A stretch of 11,842 nucleotides of DNA from an uncultured Flavobacterium sp. (GCF_946220915.1 NZ_CAMIHH010000099.1:1-11842), one strand, 5' to 3'. Numbered from the stretch's first letter, positions 1 to 7,565 are shown. The notes: generated by a model not told the origin, from the letters alone. Translations and numbers: made by a program.

Positions 1-1
1 T

Positions 2-64
2 GAAGAAACGGCAAATTTTTATGTGGGTAAGGACAGGAAATTTGTTAATGGGCAGGAGGTTTAA
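2..64 (+). CDS. C-terminal tail of an unidentified upstream gene (5' truncated)
   Basis: The frame beginning at base 2 is open for 20 codons and stops at TAA 62-64. The readable tail ends in ...RKFVNGQEV. It runs in the same direction as the next gene and leaves a gap of about 90 bases before the next ATG, which fits the end of an upstream gene. Twenty residues are too few to name a family, and an open frame this short can occur by chance, so the call rests on position and plausible codon use only. Confidence 0.45.
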   Translation, partial: EETANFYVGKDRKFVNGQEV

Positions 65-103
65 ACAGCTTATTTCTTATAAATGTAATTTATTATTAAT
101 TGA

Positions 104-123
104 GGGGCTTAAATAATTGCCCC
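104..123 (+). repeat. Short inverted repeat upstream of the Lrp/AsnC gene
   Basis: GGGGC (104-108) and GCCCC (119-123) form a perfect 5-bp stem with a 10-base AT-only loop. It lies 33 bases before the regulator's ATG and 40 bases after the upstream stop. No T-run follows, so it is not a standard intrinsic terminator. It could be an operator for autoregulation, a weak leader hairpin, or chance. Confidence 0.35.
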
Positions 124-155
124 GTAATGTTAACCAACTAAAAATACATACATTT

Positions 156-635
156 ATGAGCAAGTTTCGTTTAGATGAAGTTGATCACCAGATTCTTGAT
201 ATGCTGATCGACAACACCAGGGTTCCGTTTACTGACATAGCAAAGAAATTGCTTATTTCTGCCGGTACCGTGCATGTTAGGGTAAAAAAAATGGAAGATG
301 CCGGCATTATCATGGGGTCTTCGTTAACACTGGACTACGAAAAGCTGGGCTATTCGTTCATAGCCTATGTTGGTGTTTTTCTGCACAACACATCGCAAAC
401 CAAATTCGTGCTTGAAAGGATCAATGAGATACCATTTGTAACTGTTGCGCACGTTACCACAGGTAAATTCAATATCTTCTGTAAAATAAGGGCAAAAGAT
501 ACTAAGCACGCCAAAGAGGTTATCTTTATGATAGATGATATTGAAGGTGTATACAGGACCGAAACAATGATATCACTTGAAGAAAGCATCAATGACAAAA
601 AACGCCTGATGCATACCATATTTAAAGATATGTAA
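156..635 (+). CDS. Lrp/AsnC-family transcriptional regulator
   Basis: The 159-residue product has the standard size and order of the family: an N-terminal winged helix-turn-helix (about residues 5-64, including FTDIAKKLLISAGTVHVRVKKM, typical of the recognition region) followed by a RAM/AsnC-type ligand and oligomerisation domain (about 65-145), with TGKFNIFCKI where family members usually carry a TG-x-(Y/F)-(D/N) turn. Family members are cytoplasmic DNA-binding proteins that oligomerise and often sense amino acids; the ligand cannot be read here. I chose ATG 156 because the protein then starts a few residues before the first DNA-binding helix; a TTG at 117 would add 13 residues that do not look like the family. 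The gene stands alone, closed by the hairpin at 656-687. Its targets are unknown; neighbouring ppc is a possible but untested one. Confidence 0.9.
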   Translation: MSKFRLDEVDHQILDMLIDNTRVPFTDIAKKLLISAGTVHVRVKKMEDAGIIMGSSLTLDYEKLGYSFIAYVGVFLHNTSQTKFVLERINEIPFVTVAHVTTGKFNIFCKIRAKDTKHAKEVIFMIDDIEGVYRTETMISLEESINDKKRLMHTIFKDM

Positions 636-655
636 GATTTTTATGAAAAGTTTAT

Positions 656-687
656 AACCCTCATGTTTTTTGCATGGGGGTTTTTTT
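656..687 (+). terminator. Intrinsic terminator after the Lrp/AsnC gene
   Basis: AACCCTCATG (656-665) pairs with CATGGGGGTT (673-682) over 10 bp with one G-T wobble. The loop is 7 bases, and a run of seven T (681-687) follows. This is a textbook rho-independent terminator shape 21 bases after the regulator's stop. It ends only 25 bases before the ppc ATG at 713, so it also limits where a ppc promoter can sit. An in-frame ATG at 674 falls inside its 3' arm and is unlikely to be a real start. Confidence 0.85.
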
Positions 688-712
688 ATTAAATTCAGCA
701 AAAAAAACAAAT

Positions 713-3286
713 ATGTACCCTGCCACCCGAATTGAGCGCTTTAATGAAGAAGTGCAACTGAAATACCAGCTATTCAACAGTATATTCATAACCCTTCCGT
801 TCCAGTCAATAGATAATACAGGTGCGCTGCTGCCGCTGTTCTCCGAAATTTGCGAGGAAGGCTTTAAGCAGGGTAAAAACCCGGAACAGCTTTTTAATGA
901 GTTTATAGATAAATACCTGGCGGGCAGTACGCACGAAGAGCAGATAAGCCTGATGTTCCGCTTCATACAATATGTTGAGCGGCAAGTAGTGCTGTTTGAT
1001 GCCATTGAGGACGCGGCCTTTAACAGCCTTAATAATGTAGAGGGGAGCGGCTCGATAAGGGACAGCCGCGAAAAGGCAGAGAACCGCGGTGAGATGGATG
1101 AGCTTCGGGATTTTCTTGAACGGTTCCAGGTGCGTACGGTACTTACTGCCCACCCAACACAGTTTTATCCCGGTTCGGTGCTTGGCATAATTACCGACCT
1201 TACATTGGCCATAAAAAGGAACAGCCTTGCCGAAGTGAAACTGCTGCTTTCGCAGTTAGGGAAAACCCCTTTCATAAAAAAAGAAAAACCATCGCCATAC
1301 GATGAGGCCGTGAGCCTCATATGGTATCTTGAAAATGTATTTTACCATGCTGCCGGCGACATTTCGGCTTACGTGCAGGATTCGGTGTATAAAGAAGGGG
1401 CGCTGAAGCACCCGGTATTGTCCTTTGGCTTTTGGCCGGGCGGCGACCGTGACGGCAACCCTTTTGTTACAACCGAAATTACCGAAAAGGTGGCAGGCCG
1501 CCTGCGCAATACCATTCTTAAGTGTTATTACCATGATGTACGGAAGCTTAAGAGAAAGCTGACCTTTACGGGTGTAGAGGAGAAAATTACAGATATAGAG
1601 CAAAAGCTGTATACGTCAACTTATTATTCAGACGGAGAGGTGCACATAACCCTTGAAGAACTGAAAAAATCGCTGGCCGAGATCCGCGATAAGGTGGTAA
1701 ACGACCACCAGGCATTGTATTCTGATGAAATTGACGGGCTTATCAATAAAGTGAATTTGTTTGGATACCATTTTGCATCGCTCGACATTCGCCAGAACAG
1801 CAAGATACATGATACTGTTTTTGCGGAGGTTATGGCTCACCTGTCAAAAAAAGATAAGGCCCTTTCAGGTTATGGCTCAATGGATGAAAGCGGGAAGATT
1901 GAAGTGCTGGAAAAACTAAAAGCCCAAGTAACACCGGGTGATTTTGATGAAAATACCCGGAGCACGCTGGAGTCGATCCTGGCAATTAAGGCCATTCAGG
2001 AAAAGAACGGCGAGCAGGGAGCCGACCGTTACGTTATAAGCAATAACGAAAGCGCGTTAAATGTATTGGAACTGCTGGCCATGTTCCGGCTTTTAGGATG
2101 GGAGGAGCCCGAAGTGGATATCGTGCCGCTATTTGAAACGGTAGACGACCTGAGGGATGCCCATGCCATAATGAAACTGCTATACACCAATAAGGATTAT
2201 GCGGCGCACCTTAAACGGAGGGGCAATAAGCAAACCATAATGGTTGGCTTTTCTGACGGTACCAAGGACGGGGGGTACCTCATGGCTAACTGGGGCATTT
2301 ACAGGGCTAAGGAAAACCTGACACTTATGGCCAGGGAGCATGGTGTAAAAGTTGTATTTTTTGACGGCCGTGGCGGACCACCGGCAAGGGGCGGCGGCAA
2401 AACGCACAAATACTATGCATCGCAGGGTGCAAGCATTGAAAATAATGAAATACAGATCACGATACAGGGGCAAACCATAAGCTCCAACTTTGGTACGCTC
2501 GATTCCTGCCGCTTTAACCTCGAAAACCTGATCAGTGCAGGCATAAGCAATGGTGTTTTTGACAAGGACAGGAAACAGTTTACAGAGGAACAGAAAGCAA
2601 CGATAGATGACCTGGCTGAATTGGGGTACGAAAAATACACCGCCTTTAAGCAGCATCCTAAGTTTCTGCCTTACCTTGACCAGATGAGCACGCTGAATTA
2701 TTACGCCAAAACCAATATCGGCAGCCGCCCGTCGAAAAGGAGTAAATCAAAAGAGCTGGATTTCGGCGACCTGCGCGCAATCCCGTTCGTAGGGTCATGG
2801 AGCCAGTTGAAGCAGAATGTACCCGGCTTTTTTGGTGTGGGATATGCGTTGGGCAAATACGAAGAGAGAGGGGAGTGGGAAAAGGTGCAGGCACTGTATG
2901 ACAAGTCGTTATTCTTCCGTACGCTGCTTGAAAATACCATGATGTCGCTTTCCAAGTCGTTTTTTCCACTTACGGCCTATATGAAGGACGATCCCGAATT
3001 TGGGGAATTCTGGCAGATAATCTTTGATGAGTTTACCGAAACTAAACGCCTTTTGCTTAAACTTTCGGGTTATGATGAGTTGATGGAAAATTATCCTGAC
3101 GGAAAGGCTTCCATCAAAATGCGGGAACACATTGTGCTGCCATTGCTTACCATACAGCAGTATGCGCTTAGCAAAATAAGACAGATAAAAAGCGGCAAGG
3201 CAGATGACAGCCAGTTGGAAGTGTATGAAAAGATCGTGACACGCTCGCTTTTTGGAAATATCAATGCCAGCAGGAATTCGGCCTAA
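713..3286 (+). CDS. ppc: Phosphoenolpyruvate carboxylase
   Basis: PEP carboxylase makes oxaloacetate from PEP and bicarbonate, refilling the TCA cycle; it is a cytosolic Mg-dependent enzyme. The 857-residue product matches the bacterial length. Visible signatures are TAHPTQ with the catalytic His at 147, GFWPGGDRDGNP at about 239-250, FGYHFASLDIRQNS at 350-363, PLFET with the presumed metal-ligand Glu 475, GFSDGTKDGG with presumed metal-ligand Asp 515, and the glycine-rich loop DGRGGPPARGGG at about 551-562, which replaces the GRGGSIGRGG-type loop of the E. coli enzyme. The C-terminus ends RNSA, close to the RNTG end of the family, whose Asn binds the inhibitor aspartate in E. coli. ATG 713 gives a natural start; the in-frame ATG at 674 lies in the preceding terminator. 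I could not find a clear promoter in the 25 bases between terminator and start. Confidence 0.97.
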   Translation: MYPATRIERFNEEVQLKYQLFNSIFITLPFQSIDNTGALLPLFSEICEEGFKQGKNPEQLFNEFIDKYLAGSTHEEQISLMFRFIQYVERQVVLFDAIEDAAFNSLNNVEGSGSIRDSREKAENRGEMDELRDFLERFQVRTVLTAHPTQFYPGSVLGIITDLTLAIKRNSLAEVKLLLSQLGKTPFIKKEKPSPYDEAVSLIWYLENVFYHAAGDISAYVQDSVYKEGALKHPVLSFGFWPGGDRDGNPFVTTEITEKVAGRLRNTILKCYYHDVRKLKRKLTFTGVEEKITDIEQKLYTSTYYSDGEVHITLEELKKSLAEIRDKVVNDHQALYSDEIDGLINKVNLFGYHFASLDIRQNSKIHDTVFAEVMAHLSKKDKALSGYGSMDESGKIEVLEKLKAQVTPGDFDENTRSTLESILAIKAIQEKNGEQGADRYVISNNESALNVLELLAMFRLLGWEEPEVDIVPLFETVDDLRDAHAIMKLLYTNKDYAAHLKRRGNKQTIMVGFSDGTKDGGYLMANWGIYRAKENLTLMAREHGVKVVFFDGRGGPPARGGGKTHKYYASQGASIENNEIQITIQGQTISSNFGTLDSCRFNLENLISAGISNGVFDKDRKQFTEEQKATIDDLAELGYEKYTAFKQHPKFLPYLDQMSTLNYYAKTNIGSRPSKRSKSKELDFGDLRAIPFVGSWSQLKQNVPGFFGVGYALGKYEERGEWEKVQALYDKSLFFRTLLENTMMSLSKSFFPLTAYMKDDPEFGEFWQIIFDEFTETKRLLLKLSGYDELMENYPDGKASIKMREHIVLPLLTIQQYALSKIRQIKSGKADDSQLEVYEKIVTRSLFGNINASRNSA

Positions 3287-3294
3287 TGGTTTCA

Positions 3295-3323
3295 TTGCTA
3301 AGCGGTGAATTTATCGTAATTTG
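3295..3323 (+). promoter_or_regulatory. Candidate promoter for the DinB-family gene
   Basis: TTG (3295-3297), then 19 bases, then TAATTTG (3317-3323). This resembles the Bacteroidota TTTG / TAnnTTTG promoter with one spacer base missing from the -7 box. It ends 23 bases before ATG 3347. It overlaps a short inverted repeat (AAGCGG 3300-3305 with CCGCTT 3324-3329), which is not followed by a clean T-run and so is a poor terminator for ppc. Confidence 0.4.
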
Positions 3324-3346
3324 CCGCTTTAAAGCCAAATCCGAAA

Positions 3347-3865
3347 ATGAAAATAACCGATATTGCTGCCAACGAATATGCACCCTACCAGGAATCGTAC
3401 ATAAAACTTGTAGATCCATCCTATTCATTGATCGAAGAGCTTGAAATAAGTGTGCACAACCTTGTTCATTTTGTGCGCGAGATCCCGATGGATAAATACG
3501 ATTACCGCTATGCCGAAGGCAAATGGACCATCAAGGACATCCTACAGCACCTCATCGATTCTGAAAGGATTTTTGCCTATCGCGCACTTCGTTTTTCCCG
3601 TAATGACACAACTGAATTGCCAGGGTTTGACGAAAATCTGTATGCCGCCAATGCTCATGGAGATGACAGGAGCATTAACGAACTGCTTACCGAAATGAGT
3701 GCGTTGCGCCATGCGAACATAATGATGTTCAAATCATTTAACCCAGAAGACATGCTGCGAAAAGGCACAGCATCGGGGTATACTGTTTCGGTGCGGGCGT
3801 TTGGCTTTTTGCTCATTGGCCACCAAAACCACCACATAAAGGTCTTTAAAGAGAGGTACTTGTAA
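3347..3865 (+). CDS. DinB-family (four-helix, putative metal-dependent) protein
   Basis: The 172-residue protein has the layout of the DinB/YfiT-like superfamily: a helical bundle with GKWTIKDILQHLIDSERIF at about 58-76, containing His 68 in an HxxDxE pattern, and a late GHQNHHIKVFKERY helix with His 159, 162 and 163. These histidines are the usual metal-binding set. Proteins of this family are small cytoplasmic enzymes or enzyme-like proteins, several of them thiol-dependent transferases or hydrolases; the substrate here cannot be read. ATG 3347 starts 60 bases after the ppc stop with a plausible promoter between. The helicase gene follows 54 bases later with its own promoter-like element, so co-transcription is possible but not required. 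The name DinB refers to the Bacillus damage-inducible gene family, not to DNA polymerase IV. Confidence 0.85.
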   Translation: MKITDIAANEYAPYQESYIKLVDPSYSLIEELEISVHNLVHFVREIPMDKYDYRYAEGKWTIKDILQHLIDSERIFAYRALRFSRNDTTELPGFDENLYAANAHGDDRSINELLTEMSALRHANIMMFKSFNPEDMLRKGTASGYTVSVRAFGFLLIGHQNHHIKVFKERYL

Positions 3866-3884
3866 CTTTTCGGTAAATTGAATG

Positions 3885-3892
3885 TATCTTTG
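3885..3892 (+). promoter_or_regulatory. -7 promoter element of the helicase gene
   Basis: TATCTTTG matches the Bacteroidota -7 consensus TAnnTTTG exactly and lies 27 bases before ATG 3920. No good -33 TTTG sits at the usual distance; the nearest TTG is 22 bases upstream, at 3860-3862. If it is used, the in-frame start at 3878 would lie upstream of the transcript, which supports ATG 3920 as the true start. Confidence 0.55.
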
Positions 3893-3919
3893 AATGTGAA
3901 TAATTACCGTTCCCATACT

Positions 3920-5338
3920 ATGGATTCCCCAACTTTTTACAGGTTGCTCCGCCAGAAATTTCCATTTAGCCCAACCCTTAAACAGGATATTTTTTTACAG
4001 AAGGCGGCGGAGTATCTAACCAATCCAAAAAACGAAAGCCTCTTTGTACTCAAAGGCTATGCGGGAACGGGCAAAACCACGATTATCTCGACCATTGTGA
4101 ACCACCTGGCAGATGCAGGGAAAAAATATGTGCTGCTGGCTCCTACAGGCCGTGCAGCAAAAGTGATTGCAGGGTATTCGGGCAAACCGGCCTTTACGAT
4201 ACACAAACGCATATATTTCCCCAAAAAAGGCAGTGGCGGCATGGTAGGCTTTACGCTGCAGCAGAATAAATTTACCAATACCGTATTTATTGTTGATGAA
4301 GCGTCGATGATCTCCGACTCTGCACAGGAATCCAAAATGTACGAGAACGGTTCCTTGCTTGACGACCTCATGTCATACGTATATTCGGGTAACAACTGCA
4401 AGATGATACTGATAGGCGATACGGCCCAGCTTCCGCCAGTCAATTCCGACCTTAGCCCGGCGTTAGACATTGAGGCGCTATCTCAGAATTACTTCAGGGA
4501 CGTGCAGCACATAGAGCTTGACGAGGTAATGCGGCAGCAGGAAAATTCAGGGATATTATATAATGCCACGGAGCTGCGGGAGTTGCTCAGGACCGCTTTT
4601 TTCGATAGTTTCCAATTCAGGATAAAAGGGTTCAGGGACATTGTGAGGCTTACTGACGGATACGACATACAGGATGCTATAAACCACGCCTATAGCAATT
4701 ACAGCATTGAGGATACGGCATTTATTGTACGTTCCAACAAGCGCGCCAACCAGTACAACCAGCAGATACGCAGCAGGATATTATCGCGCGAAAGCGAACT
4801 CTCAGCCGGCGATTACATGATGGTGGTAAAAAATAATTATTTTTGGCTGGATGAAAAGAGCGAGGCGGGGTTTATTGCGAATGGCGACATCATCGAGATA
4901 CTCGAAATATTCAGGATTGAGGAATTATACGGGTTCAAGTTTGCAAGGGTGAAGGTACGCATGGTCGACTATCCTGATGCCAGGCCATTGGAAACAATCC
5001 TTTTGCTGGACACGGTAGAGAGCGAGTCGCCATCGCTAACCTATGAGGAATCGAACCGCCTGTATAACGAAGTGATGCTTGATTATGAAGGCGAACCGCA
5101 ATATCGCAAGTTCCTGAAAGTGAAGAACAACCCGCATTTTAATGCGTTGCAGGTTAAGTTCTCTTATGCCATTACCTGCCACAAGTCGCAGGGCGGGCAA
5201 TGGAATACCGTGTTCATAGAACAGCCCTACCTGCCGGAAGGCATCACGAAAGATTACATACGATGGCTGTATACGGCCATTACCAGGGCAAAAGATAAAT
5301 TGTACCTGATAGGGTTTAAGGATGAAAGTTTTGAATAA
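3920..5338 (+). CDS. ATP-dependent SF1B DNA helicase, RecD/Dda-like
   Basis: The 472-residue protein carries the superfamily 1 helicase motifs in order: Walker A GYAGTGKTT at 46-54 (Lys 52), Walker B FIVDEAS with Asp 126 and Glu 127, motif III ILIGDTAQLPPV at about 163-174, ELDEVMRQ near 199-206, motif V-like SYAITCHKSQGGQW at 415-428, and motif VI YTAITRAKDKL near 451-461 with the arginine-finger candidate Arg 456. This is the RecD2/Dda type, which moves 5' to 3' on single-stranded DNA. It lacks the long N-terminal region of full RecD2, and no recB or recC is adjacent, so it is probably a stand-alone repair or replication-fork helicase rather than a RecBCD subunit. ATG 3920 was chosen because a -7 element lies at 3885-3892 and because the 14 extra residues from 3878 have no family character. 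The product is cytoplasmic. Confidence 0.88.
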   Translation: MDSPTFYRLLRQKFPFSPTLKQDIFLQKAAEYLTNPKNESLFVLKGYAGTGKTTIISTIVNHLADAGKKYVLLAPTGRAAKVIAGYSGKPAFTIHKRIYFPKKGSGGMVGFTLQQNKFTNTVFIVDEASMISDSAQESKMYENGSLLDDLMSYVYSGNNCKMILIGDTAQLPPVNSDLSPALDIEALSQNYFRDVQHIELDEVMRQQENSGILYNATELRELLRTAFFDSFQFRIKGFRDIVRLTDGYDIQDAINHAYSNYSIEDTAFIVRSNKRANQYNQQIRSRILSRESELSAGDYMMVVKNNYFWLDEKSEAGFIANGDIIEILEIFRIEELYGFKFARVKVRMVDYPDARPLETILLLDTVESESPSLTYEESNRLYNEVMLDYEGEPQYRKFLKVKNNPHFNALQVKFSYAITCHKSQGGQWNTVFIEQPYLPEGITKDYIRWLYTAITRAKDKLYLIGFKDESFE

Positions 5339-5403
5339 CCATTCCACCTGATAGAATACATAATAAAAATTAATAAGTAAATTACGTCCTCGCACAACAG
5401 TGT

Positions 5404-5420
5404 CTTCTCCTTTGGAGAGG
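5404..5420 (+). repeat. Hairpin in the kdsB leader, possibly a dispersed-repeat remnant
   Basis: CTTCTCC (5404-5410), loop TTT, GGAGAGG (5414-5420) gives a 7-bp stem with one G-T wobble. It ends 24 bases before the kdsB ATG. A G-rich stretch (5427-5435) follows. There is no T-run, so it is not a normal terminator for the helicase gene. The CTCCTTTGGAG core resembles short intergenic palindromes I recall from flavobacterial genomes; that is memory, not a search. The rest of the 106-base gap (5339-5444) is AT-rich and shows no clear promoter. Confidence 0.45.
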
Positions 5421-5444
5421 GAGTCAGAAGGGGGCCTTGATAAA

Positions 5445-6170
5445 ATGAAAATAATAGCTGTAATACCCGCACGATACGCCAGTACCCGTTTCCCTGCCAA
5501 GCTTATGCAGGACCTGGGCGGCAAGACCGTAATTACCCGAACCTATCAGGCCGCCCTTGGTACAGGGCTGTTTGACGATGTATTTGTAGTGACCGATTCG
5601 GATTTGATCTATAACGAAATTGTCTCCAATGGCGGCAAGGCCATCATGAGCACCAGGGAGCATGAGAGCGGCAGTGACCGCATTGCCGAAGCCGTGGAGA
5701 ACCTTGATGTGGACATTGTTGTTAACGTGCAGGGCGATGAGCCATTCATCAATAAAGAGCCGCTGGCCGATGTACTGGAAGTTTTTAAAGGCGATAGGGC
5801 GCACGAGATCGACCTGGCTTCATTAATGATGCACATAACCGACTGGCAGGATATCGAAAACCCGAATAATGTAAAAGTCATTGTGGACCAAAAGAACTTC
5901 GCGCTGTATTTTTCGCGTTCGGTAATCCCGTACCCGAGGGATAAGGAAGCAGGGGTAAAGTACTTCCGCCATATAGGCATTTATGCGTTCAGGAAGCACG
6001 CCCTGCTGGATTTTTACAAGCTGCCGATGAAGTCGCTCGAAGCCTCAGAAAAACTGGAGCAGTTGCGCTACCTGGAATATGGCAAAAAAATCAAGATGGT
6101 AGAAACGAGCCATGCGGGCATAGGGATTGATACACCTGAAGATTTGGAAAAGGCGAGGGGGATGTTATAG
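5445..6170 (+). CDS. kdsB: 3-deoxy-manno-octulosonate cytidylyltransferase (CMP-Kdo synthetase)
   Basis: KdsB activates Kdo with CTP to CMP-Kdo, the donor for the inner core of lipopolysaccharide; it is a cytosolic enzyme. The 241-residue product has the nucleotidyltransferase signature at the N-terminus (IPARYASTRFPAK, about 7-19), a TDSD segment near 50, VNVQGDEPFI at about 93-102 for CTP and metal binding, FRHIGIYAFR near 174-183, and the family-typical EKLEQLRYLE at 202-211, ending IDTPEDLEKAR. Length and motif order match the family. ATG 5445 is the natural start, since IIAVIPAR follows at once; a GTG at 5400 would add 15 residues encoded by the leader repeat. The gene implies a Gram-negative outer membrane with Kdo-containing LPS. 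No kdsA or kdsD is visible in the window. Confidence 0.96.
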   Translation: MKIIAVIPARYASTRFPAKLMQDLGGKTVITRTYQAALGTGLFDDVFVVTDSDLIYNEIVSNGGKAIMSTREHESGSDRIAEAVENLDVDIVVNVQGDEPFINKEPLADVLEVFKGDRAHEIDLASLMMHITDWQDIENPNNVKVIVDQKNFALYFSRSVIPYPRDKEAGVKYFRHIGIYAFRKHALLDFYKLPMKSLEASEKLEQLRYLEYGKKIKMVETSHAGIGIDTPEDLEKARGML

Positions 6171-6180
6171 TGATTTTTAA

Positions 6181-6207
6181 TTGCTACATTAAATAATTGG
6201 TACATTA
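6181..6207 (+). repeat. Imperfect direct repeat in the purM promoter region
   Basis: TTGCTACATTA (6181-6191) recurs as TTGGTACATTA (6197-6207), with 10 of 11 bases matching and a 16-base period. A partial third copy, TTGCATTA, begins at 6208. The second copy overlaps the presumed -33 element of the purM promoter. This placement could suit a regulator binding site, although AT-rich DNA also produces such repeats by chance. Confidence 0.4.
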
Positions 6208-6227
6208 TTGCATTAAAACTATCTTTG
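6196..6227 (+). promoter_or_regulatory. Promoter of the purM-type gene
   Basis: ATTG (6196-6199), a 20-base spacer, then TATCTTTG (6220-6227), an exact TAnnTTTG -7 box. It lies 25 bases before ATG 6253. This is one of the clearest Bacteroidota-type promoters in the window and suggests the gene is transcribed independently of kdsB. Confidence 0.65.
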
Positions 6228-6252
6228 CCCTCAACAACGCAAACTACACTAC

Positions 6253-7431
6253 ATGAGTTCTGATACCAGCAAACGCTACAGCCAGCGGGGTGTTTCGGCT
6301 TCTAAGGAAGACGTGCACAATGCCATAAAGAATATCGATAAAGGCCTGTTCCCAAAAGCTTTCTGCAAAATAGTTCCCGATTACCTTACCGGCGATGAAG
6401 AATACTGCCTCATCATGCATGCCGACGGCGCGGGCACCAAGTCGTCATTGGCTTATATGTACTGGAAGGAGACCGGCGATGTTTCAATATGGAAAGGCAT
6501 CGCACAGGATGCGTTGATAATGAACATCGACGACCTGCTTTGTGTAGGCGCAACTGATAACATCATGCTTTCCTCGACCATTGGCCGAAACAAGAACCTG
6601 GTGCCCGGCGAAGTGATCTCTGCTATCATCAGCGGAACAGAAGAACTCATTGACGAGCTGAAAGCATTTGGCGTTACCATTCACTCTACAGGCGGCGAAA
6701 CGGCCGATGTGGGAGATTTGGTGCGTACCATAATTGTCGACTCTACCGTTACTGCACGCATAAAACGCAGTGATGTTATTGACAATGCGAACATACAACC
6801 CGGCGATGTGATCGTTGGGCTGGCTTCTTTCGGCCAGGCATCTTACGAAAAAAGCTATAATGGCGGAATGGGCAGTAATGGGCTTACATCTGCACGCCAT
6901 GATGTTTTTGATAATTATCTGGCGCAAAAATATCCTGAAAGCTTTGATGATGCCGTGCCGGCTGATCTTGTATATTCCGGGAAGGTAAAGCTGACCGATG
7001 CTGTGGAAGGCAGCCCTGCAGATGCCGGGAAATTGGTGCTTTCGCCAACACGTACCTATGCCCCTGTAGTGAAAAAGATACTTGAAAAATATTCGGCTGC
7101 CGACATTCACGGAATGGTACATTGCAGCGGTGGTGCACAGACCAAAGTGCTGCATTTTGTAGATAATGTTCATGTGGTTAAAGATAACCTTTTCCCAGTC
7201 CCCCCATTATTCAGGCTCATACAGGAACAAAGCGGCACCGACTGGAAGGAAATGTACCAGGTATTCAATTGCGGCCACAGGATGGAATTTTATGTCTCAG
7301 AGGCTATCGCACGGGACATCATTGAGATATCCGGATCATTTAATGTAGAAGCACAAATCGTAGGACATGTAGAAGTTTCGGATTCTAAAAAACTTACAAT
7401 TAAAAGCGAGTACGGAATTTTTGAATATTAG
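6253..7431 (+). CDS. purM: AIR synthase / phosphoribosylformylglycinamidine cyclo-ligase, Bacteroidota-type PurM
   Basis: PurM closes FGAM to aminoimidazole ribotide with ATP in purine synthesis. The 392-residue protein shows the PurM two-domain plan: N-terminal YSQRGVSASKEDVHNAI (compare the YxxAGVDxxxG start of classical PurM), HADGAGTK at 56-63 for nucleotide binding, DDLLCVGATDNI near 93-104, GGETADVGD at 147-155, GDVIVGLASFGQ at about 184-195, SPTRTYAPVVKKIL at about 264-277, HCSGGAQTK at 290-298 and FNCGHRME at 338-345. Each has a clear counterpart in PurM, but the details differ (DGAGTK for DGVGTK; GHRME for GVGM), and the protein is about 45 residues longer than E. coli PurM. Such proteins are often annotated only as AIR synthase-related. 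ATG 6253 follows a strong promoter. It may be the organism's only PurM; the window cannot show that. Confidence 0.82.
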   Translation: MSSDTSKRYSQRGVSASKEDVHNAIKNIDKGLFPKAFCKIVPDYLTGDEEYCLIMHADGAGTKSSLAYMYWKETGDVSIWKGIAQDALIMNIDDLLCVGATDNIMLSSTIGRNKNLVPGEVISAIISGTEELIDELKAFGVTIHSTGGETADVGDLVRTIIVDSTVTARIKRSDVIDNANIQPGDVIVGLASFGQASYEKSYNGGMGSNGLTSARHDVFDNYLAQKYPESFDDAVPADLVYSGKVKLTDAVEGSPADAGKLVLSPTRTYAPVVKKILEKYSAADIHGMVHCSGGAQTKVLHFVDNVHVVKDNLFPVPPLFRLIQEQSGTDWKEMYQVFNCGHRMEFYVSEAIARDIIEISGSFNVEAQIVGHVEVSDSKKLTIKSEYGIFEY

Positions 7432-7565
7432 CAAATAATCCTGAGCATTCCCCCGAGTTGTAACCGATGAAAATCGTATTACCGGTCGGCGGCAACCATT
7501 ATGAGTAAAGCGGTGGCAAGTACTATATTATCGTTTAGTAACGTTGTCCTGTAAATTATTAATGA
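7432..7565. other. Intergenic gap between purM and the DUF2400 gene
   Basis: This 134-base gap has no gene I can support. It holds nested short inverted repeats between 7457 and 7496 (GTTG with CAAC, ACCG with CGGT, and CGAT-GAAA-ATCG at 7466-7477). It also holds two tiny open frames (13 codons from 7467; 17 codons from 7501). There is no T-run terminator and no clean TAnnTTTG box, although the DUF2400 gene needs either a promoter here or read-through from purM. Confidence 0.4.

Noticed and set aside
674..712. ATG 674 as an upstream start for ppc
   Set aside because: It lies in the 3' arm and T-run of a strong terminator, and the 13 extra residues do not look like the PEP carboxylase N-terminus.
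3300..3329. AAGCGG/CCGCTT hairpin as a ppc terminator
   Set aside because: The stem is 6 bp with an 18-base loop, there is no T-run, and it overlaps a plausible promoter for the next gene.
5036..5524. Long antisense open frame across the helicase end and kdsB start
   Set aside because: It is the shadow of well-supported + strand genes; its translation has no family motifs or plausible domain order.
3347..6170. DinB protein, helicase and kdsB as a new defence or repair module
   Set aside because: Each is a common housekeeping-type gene. The helicase has its own promoter and kdsB is a cell-envelope gene, so adjacency alone does not support a joint system.
6484..7173. 229-codon antisense frame within purM
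   Set aside because: Long, but it lies wholly inside a strongly supported gene. Its residue mix (rich in His, Cys, Arg and Ile) is typical of reverse-strand shadows.
7467..7554. Two tiny open frames (13 and 17 codons) between purM and the DUF2400 gene
   Set aside because: They are too short to separate from chance. There is no promoter or ribosome site ahead of them and no recognisable peptide family.
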